A stretch of 64,000 nt of DNA from Pratylenchus scribneri (lineage: Eukaryota > Nematoda > Chromadorea > Rhabditida > Pratylenchidae): the NCBI GenBank assembly GCA_030063045.1, contig JAQSEB010000066.1, forward strand, positions 62,001-126,000, in the 5' to 3' direction. Numbering within the stretch: position 1 is the first letter of the stretch; every line of letters starts with the position of its first letter. Shown here one piece after another: positions 26,902-38,878 of the stretch. The notes beneath the pieces were generated by a model that searched no databases, was not told the origin of the DNA, and was given only the letters and a program-made list of their open reading frames with translations. Both the position numbers and the translations under genes were made by a program.

Positions 26902-27742
26902 ATGGGTGCTAGTAAAATGATTTTGAATACGCCATTATCAATTATATGGGGAGAAATGGAATCCAGTTTGAATTTCAATGGTTGCATGTATCTTCCAAAT
27001 GTTTTACAATTGCTTCGATGTGAAATAACGCTATCAGGTAATTTATTTAAACTAATAAAGTAAAGTAAAAGTATTTTAGATTTTTATGAACGCACAAAAC
27101 ACGTCTCACATGACTTGAATGATCGTTTCTTGAACGGAATCTCATCCCAATTGGAGGTGAGATTTAAATTGAATTCATCACTTATTTATAACAAATTCTA
27201 GTCCACTATTCTGGGGAAGGTTTCAATAACCAAACAACTAAAAATGCCGGGACCAAGGAAAATCAGAACTTATTTAATGCTTTATGCCTGTAAATATGGA
27301 ATTGAAGAATTTGAACCGGAATGTGCAATAATTATTTTTCAATTTGTAAAGAATCAAATTTATGCAATTTTGGAAGCTGTTCTTCGACTTGCTCGTCCAT
27401 TCAAAATGACCGACCATGGTTTAACGCATTCATTTGGGGTTATAAGGTAAATAGAAATTATACCTAATCTCTGATTGATTAAAAATATATTTTAGAACTG
27501 GTCAACCAGCTACAAAATTTACAATGATAACCGAGGATGTTATCGATGCATTGGAAGTAATACTTTACCATTTTTTAATTTAATTTCATTATATTCAGTT
27601 TGAAAAAGAGTTAATCCCCCATCGCTTACTCTTAATGGCATTGGTCAAACGGCTTTGGAATATTCAACAAAAACAACACAAACAGCAACAGCAGCAAAAT
27701 ATCCAGCAGAAATTAAACCAACAACAAATCCAAAATGGCTAA
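26902..27742 (+). CDS. Transcriptional adapter 1 (TADA1/Hfi1-like SAGA subunit)
   Basis: Nuclear SAGA coactivator subunit with a histone fold. Exons start at 26902 (to 27037), then near 27080, 27202, 27496 and 27601, ending at TAA 27740-27742. The N-terminal part (WGEMESSLNFN, LPNVLQLLRCEITLSDFYER) resembles the TADA1 segment YW..LK.WF...IS..EFD. The central block is the best match: LKMPGPRKIRTYLMLYACKY, GIEEFEPECA, FQFVKNQIYAILEAVLRLAR and MTDHGLTHSFGVIR, against [43 protein letters not shown] in human TADA1. The last exon gives EFEKELIPHRLLLMALVKRL, as [20 protein letters not shown] in TADA1, then a Gln-rich tail. The shorter linker and Gln tail are local features. Confidence 0.78.
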
Positions 27743-30111
27743 ATATCCATGCCCAATCCATTTCCTATATCCGCTTTCTCCTAAATAAATGCTTCACTAT
27801 AGGATGTGGTGTCAATTTTCCTTCACAGCAGGTAAATTTCCTGTGTGCTTTAAATCCAGTTGTCCCATTTTTACAAGTCTCTTTATTCTCTTTCACCATG
27901 GTAACCATCCAACACTCTTTTTATTGCATCTCTTTAAAAATCCTTGCATTTTTCAAACATTTTTTCATGACCTTTCATTTTTCTGAAACAACAATGGTTC
28001 CTTCCTCTTTTTGACCTCCCATAAACTTTTCCATCCATCAAAAGGCCATTTTAATATATCTATTTGTCACCCAAGAAGCCTCCTTCCATCTCATCGTGTC
28101 AAAGGCTGCGGTTTTTTGTGATTAATGTGTGCCATCCGCCCTTCCCCCTTTCGTAGAGCAGCGTCGCCTGCTGCTCTTCTTCTGTCGGGCCTTTTTCCCC
28201 AAATTCCCCCGTTGACGAACCGCGTCAGTTTACTTCGCCCTCACCCTCCCACCACAAAGCATTGTGGTTCGGTGACGATGAGTGGTGTTTCCTCCTCCTC
28301 TTCCTTTCTTTGTTTCCACTCGACCCTCCTCTCGGCCTTCAAATTGGTCTTTTTTGTTGGCTGCAACTAAAACCTCCATGTAACTTACCACCAACAAAGC
28401 GATCCATTTTGTTGGGTTTCCTCTGCTTGAGGAATTCTTCTCATACCTTGAATTGTTGGCCCTCCCTTCAATCCCAGCTCATATTTCATTTTTATTCCTC
28501 AATGTTTCTTTCTAAAAAATCACTTTATTCCTTTCCGCATACTAATAAATTATCCATATTCCCTAATAAGGGAGGATTTGAGAGCATCCTTCATCTTTTT
28601 CTCCGCAATCCTCCTCCAATTTGTCATCCATTCTTCCATTCATCCATCCATTAATAACCTGTTCATCAAATTACCAATTGCGGATGGGCAATGATGATTT
28701 GCGCATCATTCAACCTCCGGGCACATTGCCGTTGTTGGCGGAAAGGAAGAGAAGAACCCACAAAACCCATTGATAATGATCGCTAATTGGCGAACTCTTC
28801 TTCTTCCCACAAAAAATAGCCGCATTCTCATTCAACAGCAGATGATGAGCGGTTTCTTTTATTGTTCCTATTCATCTTCCCATTCAATTCATCGGTCCAA
28901 CTCCTCCACAGCAGCAGCATTGTAGTCTGCCAAATTCCAACTAGTCTAGTCTTCATATTTTCATGCTCATTTCATTTCCTTCTAAGAAATTTAAAATTCA
29001 TGTCCCAAAAACCAATAAATTATTCTTGATAATACTTAATTAATGTGCTATTTTTTTAAAGAAAATAGTAATACTTTTATAAACAAAAGTGGAAGAGTCA
29101 AAATGGAAAAAAGGACTAAAATCGCGAAAGATCATCCTTTATTTATTTTTCACCATTCACGAGCAGATTATTGCTTTAGCCAAATTCATTTTACTCTAAA
29201 ATAAATCAATAATATTATTTTATGCATTCAAAAACAAATTTTTTAAAATTTTTATTCATCTTTTACATGTACATGAAGAAGATATTTTTGGAGCTTCTTG
29301 GCTTCTTCAGGGATGATCATGCGTATTGCATAATGAAAAATGGGTAAAATAGGATGGAAAAGAGGGCAATGACCTCTCTGCTGAGGAGGAAGCCATGCGC
29401 ATTACCCAAATGCGAAATCCCCCAAAATCGCCCTAGTTCCAATCCAAAGCATCTATCCCCCAATCCACCTTTTTCTTCTTCTTTTACTCTATCCTATCTC
29501 CATTTTTCCCTCCCTACTATTTTATTCCATCAAACCAAATCATGCATTCGATTCCACGTCAGAAAAATTTAAAAAGTCCAAAGTAACGGGACGCATCAGC
29601 GCGCCGTAATTTTTACACTTTACCAAGTCGTTTAATCGACGAGAATTAATTAAAAACTAATTTCTGTAAAACTAATTTCCGTTCCACTCTACTATTTTTA
29701 TTGTTGAGATTCAAAACCAACAAATTATTATTTATGCTAAACACTGATCCATACATATTCTTTTCGGAGGGCTTTTTTAACGATCGAAGTGAATGTGAAT
29801 GAATGAATACATTCTTTTCCATTCATCATCGCCCCAACCCCTTCACATTGTCATAATCCGCATGCATTCATCTAAAGAGGGAGAACCCATCGACATCGCC
29901 AAAAAATTATAATAGCAATAGTCAAATATTTTTATTTATATAGCCGCACATTACACGGAAAAATATTTAATTTTTATCAAATTATAATTCATATTTTAGA
30001 ATTCAACTTCAGCCGGTTCATGCATTTCACGGCCTGAAGCGGTTGGAGGATCAACAACAATTTCACCAATAATTTTTAACAATATTTTGCCCCGCATCAT
30101 CAAATGTCATT
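27743..30111. other. Intergenic region, pyrimidine-rich
   Basis: About 2.4 kb. 28,100-28,660 is strongly C+T-rich, which opens frames (81 and 130 codons) with Phe/Leu/Ser/Pro content and no family signal. Nothing with splice-supported coding. It should hold the upstream region of the Rab-GAP gene. Confidence 0.5.
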
Positions 30112-33100
30112 ATGGTGGTCGAATTCAAGGAGAGCAACAATATTGGCACTCAAAATGGCGGTTTGTAATTTTTATCATTCAAAAATAGAAAATTAAACGG
30201 AACTGAGAATAACCCACTCAATTTTATTATTAGCCCACACCTTTTGCTTCATTCTCTTCCCTCTCTTAACAAACAAATCGATGGTTCCCATTCCCCCCTC
30301 AACTCGTCATCATTCAATTTGTCTGTGAAGGTGTGGAAAGGGAGAAAGGGGGAAAATGTTTCTGCTCTGGTTGGTCTCGATTGGTCCCCATCCAACGCCC
30401 ATTCCTCTTTTTGTCCTTTTCCGCCCAATAGAGCGCCTGTCTGCCAAAAAGCTTGGTTCTGCTGGTGGACAGTGGTGGACCACCAATGAAAGCGGATCGC
30501 ATTAATTCAAACAAATTCATCAACCAAATGGAAGTACAAAAATCGATTCATGAGCCAATGGCTTTGGTGGTGTTGGGGGATTTACTGACTGACTCAACTC
30601 CCCATCTCTTTTATCGTCAATATAAGTAGCAATGGCAAACATTGTCACTGCCATTGCTGTTCCACCATTCTCTTCCAACATTTTTAAATGTTCACTGTTG
30701 GGGGCTGAAATTTATTTACAATTTTGTTATTGCGTTCATGCAATTCCCCCACCTTTTTTAATCTGCAATGAAAATTGAAAAACTAGTTTATCCATAGAAA
30801 AACATAAGTAAACATAAATAATCCATGTATATTCGTGTTAATAATCTCCAATAAATGGGTGAATTAAATTTATTCGTGAATGTGAAAATAATTTAAAATC
30901 ATCCATTCATTATATTCCAACAACAATTTCAGTTGAAATCGCGAACAACGGAGCACCACCAACGAAGAGTAGCAATTCAATTTCCATTCCCTCGTCCGAT
31001 TCTCAATCTTGTTCCGATCAAACAGTGGACGACGAACTTCGAAGTGTAGACACAACGCCTGATGACCCGGAAATTCAATCCACATTGACCAAAATGGAAG
31101 CATTAAATAGGTCAGTTTGGTTGAATGGAAAAGTTAATTATTTAGGAAGTATTAAAGCATTCCAAAAATAAATCAAATAAATCAAATTTAATTTCAGAAT
31201 AAATGAAGCCGATGTTCGGAGTTTGACTTCGCGGCGCTCTTGCAGTTCCCATACGGGTCGTTCATCATCGCCTTGTTTAATTGGGAACAACAAAATTGAG
31301 GATGCATCATTGCCCAGAAGCAATTCACTTCAGCCAGCCAACATTGATGATGAAGATAATTTGGATCTTTGGACTGTAAGTCCAATATGAATAATTTTGA
31401 ATTATTAATTTTTTAAGGTTTGGGGGAATTTGGTCAAATCATGGGAAATTGAATGGAAAAGAAGGCCAAATTGCGTGAAGGAATTGGCACGGCGGGGAAT
31501 TCCGCAGCATTTTCGCACGATTGCATGGCAATTATTGTCCGGCGCACAAATCAACCAAATTCACGACCTCTATGCGGAATATATGCGGAAACCGTCGCCA
31601 TATGAAAAAGCAATTGCCCGCGACATCCCAAGAACATTTCCCGAATTGGACTTCTTCAAGGATGGCAGCCATGGACAACAATCACTTTTCAACGTTATCA
31701 AGGCCTATTCCCTTCACGATCGAGAAGTAAGCGAGAACTAATTTATTTAATTATATTCCATTTTCAATTTAGGTTGGTTATTGTCAAGGTTCCGCCTTCA
31801 TTGTTGGCCAACTTCTCCTCCAAATGCCCGAAGAGGAGGCGTTCGCTGTTTTTGTTCGTTTGATGGAGAATTATCGCCTCCGTGAATTGTACAAGCCGAC
31901 AATGACCGAATTGGGACTTTGCATGTTCCAATTGGAGATTATGGTCCAAGAGCAAATTCCAGATCTTTACATGCATTTGTATGTTTTATATTTAAATAAA
32001 TTGCTAAATTAATTTAAATATTTCAAGCAACAATATGGGTTTTGATACTTCCATGTACGCTTCTTCATGGTTAGAAATGATCAATTGAATTTAAAAGATA
32101 ATTTACAATTTTAAGGTTCCTCACCGTTTTCCTCACAACCCTCACATTGGACCTGGCTAATCGCATAATGGATTGGTTTTTGGTCGACGGAATGGACGCA
32201 ATCTTCCGCATTGCAATTTCAATTTTGCAACAAGCCAGGATAGATCTACTTCAATTGGACATGGAAGTTGGTTTATTTATTCATTATTTTTTGCATTAAT
32301 TTGTTAATTTAAAGGGAATGCTCAAATATTTTCAACGGGATGTTCGGGAAAGATACGAAAATGACCATGAATTGTTGTTCACCGTGGCCTCGCGCGTTCA
32401 TCTAAATACGAAGAGGATGAAAAAACTGGAGAAGGAATATTTGACGAAAAGGACCAAAGAGCAGGAGGAGGCCATTGAGTTGAGAGTAAGTCGAATTATT
32501 GAATGCAAAAATTAAATTAAAATGGTAGGAATAATTTCCCATTAAATTGTTCCATCTTTTAAAACCACCAATATTTCCACTTCCACCCCAATCTTGACTC
32601 ATCCATATTGTTTCGATTTTCCATTCTTTTATTTGGGGCTTAAATTTCCTCATGCATAATTTAACCCTCCGCTCCCCAGCTTCACGTCCATTTCCTTCCA
32701 TATCTTTCCGGATGATGGTGAATTATTTGTCATCCTCTACTTCATTCCCATCATCCTCTTTCCAAAAATGATTCATTGACCTTCCGCCATTTCTGCACAA
32801 TCCGCTTTCTCCCATCTCACCTTTCAATTTTTTTGGGGACCTTTCACCTTTCTCGAATTTCCGTTCCCCTCAGGTTGTCACTAAAAGCCCTTTCACCCTC
32901 AACCTCAATAACAATCAATTCAATTTATTGCCCAATTGCCGCCCTTCCCATTTCTCTTCCTATTCTTTTTCCCATCCACATGCAACTATCCACACCTTTT
33001 TCCTTTGTTGCTTCCGTTCAATCTTTTTCTAACTAACTTTTTTGCCCATTTTTAACCTTTTCAATTGCGTCAACTATCAACAGAACCGGTGTTTCCCCTT

Positions 33101-35915
33101 CTCCAACTTAGGGCCTACTCATCGCCTCTTCCCCTCCTCTTTTCTTCATTCACGCATTTTCCCCACAATTAGTTTCCCCTTCTTCTTTCTCCATGTTTTT
33201 AATTTAATCATGAAAAATTTAGTTAATTTTTCAATTACGTTGAATATGTTTTTTGTTTAATTTTCAATCTCTTTTGCTATTTCCCCATGTTTCAGTATTA
33301 AAAATAAAAACATCCCCCAATTTCTCCAATTTCCTCCATTTTTGCAAGCCAAAATTTGAGCTATTCCCTTCATGTCCAAATCCGCGCCACAACCGCGGCA
33401 GCCAACATAATGACAGGCAAGGGGGTGGAAGGGATGGACAGGAATTATTATTATTATTCCCTGTACATAAATGAGGAATAGCATCCTTCATCTTGTCCTC
33501 CTCCTCTTCCTCTCCTCATCCCAGCCCATCCATCCGCTTCCCCCTCGCGCGGCTCACGTACTCCATAAAAAGCAGCAACAGCTGGATGAACTCATTCAAC
33601 CCCCACCCCCTCCCAATGGAAATATTTTTGCTTGACTGGGCACTCTCCCTCCTCCAACCGCGAATACATTAAATGATGTCCATTTTTTAAAATGACCATC
33701 TCATGTAGAATTTATATTTAAAAATGGTAAAAAAGCTAAATGGTCGACAAAGAATTTTTGATCGTCGATTTGATTGGACAGAAAAGGTGCAAAAAATATT
33801 CACAAATTTATTTTAATTAATTAAATTCAATTCAATATTCAGCGCCTTCGAACCGAGAATCGACTACTCCGCCAGCGGATTGACTATTTGGAGAGGGAAA
33901 GTTCCGCATTGGCCGACAGATTGGTGCGTGGCCAGGTGGATTTGGCCCAACAAGCCGATTGTGGTATTTTGGATAAAAACATTTTATCCCAAATAACCAA
34001 TGTTTATTTTCCATCAGTTTTGAACATAAGCCATGAATTGAACATTCTTCGCGACATCAATTCCGATGCACATCGACGATTGGAGGTTTTTTTATTTAAT
34101 AAATAAATAATTGTTATTCCAAACAATTTACAGGACGCCTACGAAACAATAAGGGAATTGAGCACGGAGAAGGGAAGGAACAGAAAAGACAAGGTAAAAT
34201 CAATCAATAATTATTAAATTAATCATCATTTGCAGGTGGATCGAGGCGTTCAAATCGATGATGTTTCAATGATTGAGCATATTCACCAGCTGCAACAGGA
34301 ATTGATCGAATCCGCATCAAAGAAGGCGGATTTGGAAAATACAGTGCGCGAATTGAAGAATCGAATCACCGAGCTGGAATCTTCAAACAAAAGGCTGAAG
34401 GAATGTCCGCCCGACGGAGGAGTGGCAGCAATTCAAGAGGCAAAAACATAAAACAAAAGTAATCCATAATATAATTATTCCTTTATTTTAGGAATTAATC
34501 CGCGTCAAAATGCGTGAAGCCGAGTCCTCACTTTCGCTGAAGGAAATTCGCCAAAAGCTCTCCGAGGTGGAACAACAATGGCAAAGATTTATGCAGCTTC
34601 GAGGAGCGTCATTCCCATCCTCATCGGCCTCAATTGACCTGCTCCCCGCCTCCACCCATTCGCCTCCTTCCTCCTCCTCATTGGACGACGAGCCGCCGCC
34701 CCAGGAGCCCTGCCAATCGCCGACCCCCTCTCAACAATCGCAACAGGAAAAAGTCGCCGCCGCCCAACAGCCACAAACTGCTCGGGCCCGAATAGCCAAA
34801 TTGACGGCCACAATTATCGGCGCTGTTGGGGCGGCAGGAAATGGGGCGGAAACAACACAACATCAGCCAGAAACGCTGGAAGGATGGAGTCAAAAGGAAC
34901 TTGAGGACAATTTCATTGGGCTGAAAATCAGAGAGGCCGACACATTGGCCGAATTGAAGGAAATGCGCCAAAAACGTAATAAATGGTTTATAATGCAAAA
35001 ATATATTATTAATGATTTTTAGTGATGGAATTGGAAACGCAAAACCATGTTTGCACGAATCAATTGAAAAGACAGGACGATGAAATAAAGCGATTGAAGG
35101 AGGAAAAGGATGCATGTGCACAGGTAAATTGATTAAAAATTGATTCATTCTTATTTTCAAAATAAAAATTAAAATTATAAAAATCAGAATTAATTTCACA
35201 TAAATGTAACATTCATCCATTCAGATTGAACATGAATTGAGAGAGGAATTGCGGGACAGCGAACGAAAATTGATTGTTTTGCAAAGCGAATCAAAGGAGA
35301 AAAATGTGATGCAAAGACTCAAATACACCGAGGCACTCCAAACAGTGGCCGAATTGAAGGAACAACTCGCACAACTCGAATCCAAGGTAAAAATGATTTA
35401 ATGTTTTTTATTTGACAAATTATTTAAGAAAGCAGAGACGGAAGCCCGGGCAAAAATTCGTGGCAATTCCATTTATGACATGGACAATGATTCGGTGGGT
35501 ATTTATTAATTAAATACTTTTGTTATAATACGCAAATTTATTCAAGTTGACATCATCCACTCGATCGGTGACAAGTTTGGACGGAATCCAGTCACTCTCC
35601 TCCGAAGAAATGGCCATGTTCATTGCTGGAATTAAGGCCCGGAAAGGCGGCAACCACAAAGCGAATCAATATGAAGAAGAAGAGGACGGGGCCGAAACGG
35701 AGACCAACGACGCGGATGATGATGCTGAAGAGGGAGGAAATGGGCCGATGGAAAATGGCAGCGCAAAATCGACGACCTTCTTTTTGCCTTCACCAGCGAC
35801 AATGGCGAATCGGAATGTGGATGGAGGAAGCAACAATAAATCCACAATTAGCAACACTGCTCACAATGAAACATCAGATTCGGGTCTCAGTTTAAGCGAA
35901 AATTCACAACATTGA
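30112..35915 (+). CDS. EVI5-like Rab GTPase-activating protein (TBC domain plus coiled coil)
   Basis: Stimulates GTP hydrolysis by Rab proteins (Rab11/Rab35-type for the EVI5 family). The first exon 30112-30160 (MVVEFKESNNIGTQNG) joins in phase to 30933-31110. The TBC domain (31420-32480) shows WGNLVKSWEIEWKRR, ELARRGIPQHFRTIAWQLL, the arginine-finger motif IARDIPRTFPE, the glutamine-finger motif VGYCQGSAFIVG, SSWFLTVFLTTLTLDLANRI and DVRERYENDHELLFTVASRV. After a 1.2-1.35 kb intron follows a long coiled coil (RLRTENRLLRQRIDYLERES, HQLQQELIESASKKADLENT, QLKRQDDEIKRLKEEKD), interrupted by a Ser/Pro/Gln-rich insert at 34,600-34,860, and an acidic Ser-rich tail ending SGLSLSENSQH. TBC fingers are intact, so it should be active. 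Domain order fits EVI5/TBC1D11-type proteins. Confidence 0.88.
32486..33708. other. Large pyrimidine-rich intron of the Rab-GAP gene
   Basis: Follows the exon ending at the donor GTAAGT near 32486. It is C+T-rich on this strand with several purely chance open frames. Nothing else recognised. Confidence 0.5.
33709..33786 (+). other. Optional internal or alternative first exon of the Rab-GAP gene
   Basis: An ATG at 33724 opens 21 codons (MVKKLNGRQRIFDRRFDWTE plus Lys) ending at a GT donor (33787) in phase 0, which fits the next exon at 33843. The same frame is open back to an AG at 33707-33708, so it could be a 78-nt internal exon, or a first exon for a short isoform holding only the coiled coil. 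Without transcripts I cannot choose. Confidence 0.45.
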
Positions 35916-36448
35916 CCAGCAACCAGTCAAATTTGATAATATTATTATTTGTATTTGTTCATTGACCTCCTCCTCCTCCTCTTATTAAATTCTAATCGCC
36001 CCATCCTTGCTTTTTTGTTCCCACTTCTTAATTTGTCACAAATTGATATTAACCTCCTCCCCATCCACACTCATCAATTGTGATTTTAATTAGTTTTGAC
36101 TATTATTCAAATTTATGTGCTTCTTCTTATCCATGGTTGGGCGGGCTCTTTATTTATATTTGATTGTTTTTCTGCTTTTCTCACAATAATCTTTTACCGA
36201 ATGAGCCTTACACATTTCATCTGTGAGATCTTCCCCTCCGCCTATTATCTAAACATAAATTGAAAATGCCCATTTATGCCTTTTAAATATTTGATTCTTT
36301 TATTTTATCGAAAATATAAACTTTCACCATTTTTTTCCCATAAAGTATAAAAAATTTATAAAATAATCAAAATGTTGATATCAATGTGTTCATCTCCATG
36401 GAGGTAGGAATTGTTAGTTTGCTGACATCGTTTGCCATCCATCCCGCA
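35916..36448. other. Convergent intergenic region
   Basis: 3' UTRs of the Rab-GAP gene and of the microexon gene. A CTCCTCCTCCTCCTC run is at 35967-35982. Nothing else seen. Confidence 0.5.
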
Positions 36449-37249
36449 TTAGGCGTTCACCAAATCGAATCCGCTATAAAATGAAAATGTTTACATTTGA
36501 GAAAATACCCTAAAACGCCTACTTGTTGCCAAATGGGGAAAGCGGGTCATCTTCGAATTCGAAGCCTCTTTAAAAATATGTGGATTATTTTCACTTACAA
36601 TTGTCATCCTTACCCATTGCCGAAAGGCGAGAACTGCTGCTGCTGGTCGCCGTCATATTCGAAACTTCTAAAAAATGGTTGAAATTTACACCCCAAATTA
36701 TTCCTTACTCATTGCCAAATGGCGAGAGTGGGCCGTCTTCCTCAAAACCTCTGAAAAATATTGACGAATTATTTTAATTGTGCTTTCCCCATTGTCTCTT
36801 ACGCATTGCCGAATGGCGAATCAGGTTTCTGCCCAACTTCATCAGCAGCAAATCCACTAAAATATAAGAATTAATATTGGAAAATAAATCTGAATACCAA
36901 CTTGTTGCCAAACGAATCCAAATCGCCGTTTTTCTGCTGGAATCCACTAAAAAAACAAGGAAGGGTTATATGGAGAAGATTATTTTTACCCATTGGCAAA
37001 TGAATCATCATTCGGCAATTGCCTGTGAAAATATTGGGGAATATTAATTGAATATTTACATTTACAAAGTTCAAACTTCTCAGCATCAGCACGTTGTTTT
37101 TTTGTGCCAACAGCCTCTCCCGACGACATGCTTTCCCTGCGAAATGACAAACATAAATGAATTTGTTTATGTTCCCGACTCACTTTCCTTTGCGCTTTGT
37201 GCCCTTAACCATTGGTGGTTGTATGTTGAGGTTGAGACCACCAGCTGAC
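36449..37249 (-). CDS. Microexon gene encoding tandem SPFGN-repeat protein
   Basis: Not a family I recognise. Nine exons: 37212-37184 (from the Met; the exon may start at 37249 after ATCCAG), 37136-37077, 37022-36990, 36946-36902, 36856-36803, 36750-36709, 36667-36614, 36567-36523 and 36473-36449. Every intron is phase 2, and the seven internal exons are 60, 33, 45, 54, 42, 54 and 45 nt, all multiples of 3, so any could be skipped without loss of frame. The 128-residue product starts MVKGTKRKGK, has a Lys/Arg stretch (TKKQRADAEK), then repeats of the form Gly-Phe, 5-12 mostly acidic or Gln residues, SPFGN: SFANG, DSFGNN, DSPFGNA, LSPFGNE, FSPFGNG, LSPFGNN. It ends GFDLVNA. No signal peptide is seen in the first exon. 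Confidence 0.72.
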
Positions 37250-37638
37250 TGGATAAAAATCAATAAATGGGTGCAGTGAATGAGGAGAATAAATAAAACG
37301 AAATGAGTCTAAAAATTTCAAATAAATTAAACCATTTTTGGGACAATCAAAAATAATAAAAGGACAAATGGGAAGTGGGGAGGGTTAAAATGATCGAGAG
37401 TCTGACTATATTCATCGCCGATCATCCTAGTCGCCAAATTGTACGGGTTTCGGCGACTTTTCGCATTTTGATTTCACCGCCTCCATATGGAATAAGTTGG
37501 GATAATAAAAAAGTGACCCGCTTTCCTTATTATTATTATCGTCTTGTCATCTCGCATGTACTTTTTGTTTGTGGAAGGCAAAAAGGGGAATTTGGGGACA
37601 TATGTTTTGGGTTTGGAATTTGGATTGGATGGAATCAA
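37250..37638. other. Intergenic region
   Basis: Between the microexon gene and the unknown minus-strand ORF. Nothing recognised. Confidence 0.5.
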
Positions 37639-38808
37639 TTATTTCCGACGGGATGCAGTTTTACTCCAAAGAGTAAAAATAGTTGCTTTTGCTCCATTTC
37701 CAACATGTGAATTTGGGATAAACATGCTATTATTTGTTGTATTAGCACCGAGAGAGAAGCCCAAATGCTGCAACATCATTCCTTCCACCATTGGTCTGGG
37801 AAAGGAGAGGTTAAGCTTGATGGCTTCTTCATTGCTGGATTGTGTTGTGTTTGACTGTGGTTGACTCATCATAAAGATTCGTCCAATCTCTCCGCCTTTC
37901 GGCCTCGAGTCATCTTTTTCAGGATGGTCCATAGACTGAGTGAACGTCCCATACCGTTCAAACAGACCTTGGTCATCGCCCCTTGATGGATCGGTTGCGC
38001 AGTGTCGGCGTGCTGGGGCACCAAGTCCAGAGCATCTCTGGTCGTATGGAAAGCAACACCCCTGGATGGAGTCAGACATTCCACGCGGTTCAATGAAAGC
38101 ATTGATGACAGTTGGTTTAGCTTGAGGTTCGACAAACTCTTGATGGGCTTCTTCCGGTTCATTTTTGGGGAAGCCCATCGCAATTAACGACTGTTTAAGC
38201 CGCTCCATCCTCTCATCAGCTGCGGAGGGCTTTCTCTTAAACGAGTCATCCATTTTGGGTTTAATGATTGGTTTTGATTTCTTCTCGTTAGATTCAGTTA
38301 ATAAAAGGAACCGTTCCGGTTCCCCAAATCCTTCAAGAGAGTTTGGTCCCAAACGCGGGTCATCCTTTCGGGATTGGTTCAATGACTTCATATTCACAAC
38401 CAAGGCGGGAGCCGACTCACATGATTGCTTCAACTGGTCAATGCTATGTGGTCCCAAGACTGGGTCATCCCTGACGGGGGTCGGTTGTGATTGGCCGAAG
38501 CCCTTGGTCAGCCGTGAGGCGACCGTTTTGTTCTTGGTTTTGCTGTTATCACCAGGTGATTCTTGATATGGCTTTTGATTGCGGCCGAAGCCCGGGAGGC
38601 AGCCAACCCCCCGCTTACAGACCAACCTGGTCCTTTGTTCCAAAATTTGCGCATTCATTGCGGCCTCCTGCCGAGGACTTGGCTTATGACACACTCTGCG
38701 GCTGCCGTCCGGACCATTACGGGCTGTCCACATCGGGATCCTGGCCACTGGCACACCATCAAGCTGTCCTTCACTTTGTCCGAGCATTTGATCGCTGGTT
38801 GAGTGCAT
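37639..38808 (-). CDS. Unknown intronless 389-residue protein linked to the mobile-element block
   Basis: A single long open frame on the minus strand; I take the Met at 38808 because the frame above it crosses a TATA box. I do not recognise a domain. It is hydrophilic and repeats a short module: TPVRDDPVLGPHS, SRKDDPRLGPNSLEGFGEPE and HPEKDDSRPKGGE. Other segments: VCKRGVGCLPGFGRNQ, FKRKPSAADERMERL, QSLIAMGFPKNEPEEAHQ. One copy of the 22-bp palindromic motif (38545-38566) is inside the frame. Base use is GC-richer than the flanks and like the gag and helicase ORFs upstream. It lies downstream of the helicase on the same strand, so it probably belongs to the same or a related element; a host gene is less likely. 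Confidence 0.5.
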   Translation of the reverse strand: MHSTSDQMLGQSEGQLDGVPVARIPMWTARNGPDGSRRVCHKPSPRQEAAMNAQILEQRTRLVCKRGVGCLPGFGRNQKPYQESPGDNSKTKNKTVASRLTKGFGQSQPTPVRDDPVLGPHSIDQLKQSCESAPALVVNMKSLNQSRKDDPRLGPNSLEGFGEPERFLLLTESNEKKSKPIIKPKMDDSFKRKPSAADERMERLKQSLIAMGFPKNEPEEAHQEFVEPQAKPTVINAFIEPRGMSDSIQGCCFPYDQRCSGLGAPARRHCATDPSRGDDQGLFERYGTFTQSMDHPEKDDSRPKGGEIGRIFMMSQPQSNTTQSSNEEAIKLNLSFPRPMVEGMMLQHLGFSLGANTTNNSMFIPNSHVGNGAKATIFTLWSKTASRRK

Positions 38809-38870
38809 TGTATTCGCTTGGGCAGTACTAGACTGAGTCAGAGACTGATTAATTTTGGCGAATTCATCTC

Positions 38871-38878
38871 TTTTTATA
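38871..38878 (-). promoter_or_regulatory. TATA box upstream of the unknown ORF
   Basis: On the minus strand the sequence reads GGGAAGTATAAAAAGAGATG. The TATA box lies about 63 nt upstream of the Met at 38808, so a transcript start near 38845 would leave a short leader. It may be the core promoter of an LTR. Confidence 0.5.

Noticed and set aside
28125..28654. Open frames of 81 and 130 codons
   Set aside because: Pyrimidine-rich sequence rarely forms stops; content is Phe/Leu/Ser/Pro without domains or splice support.
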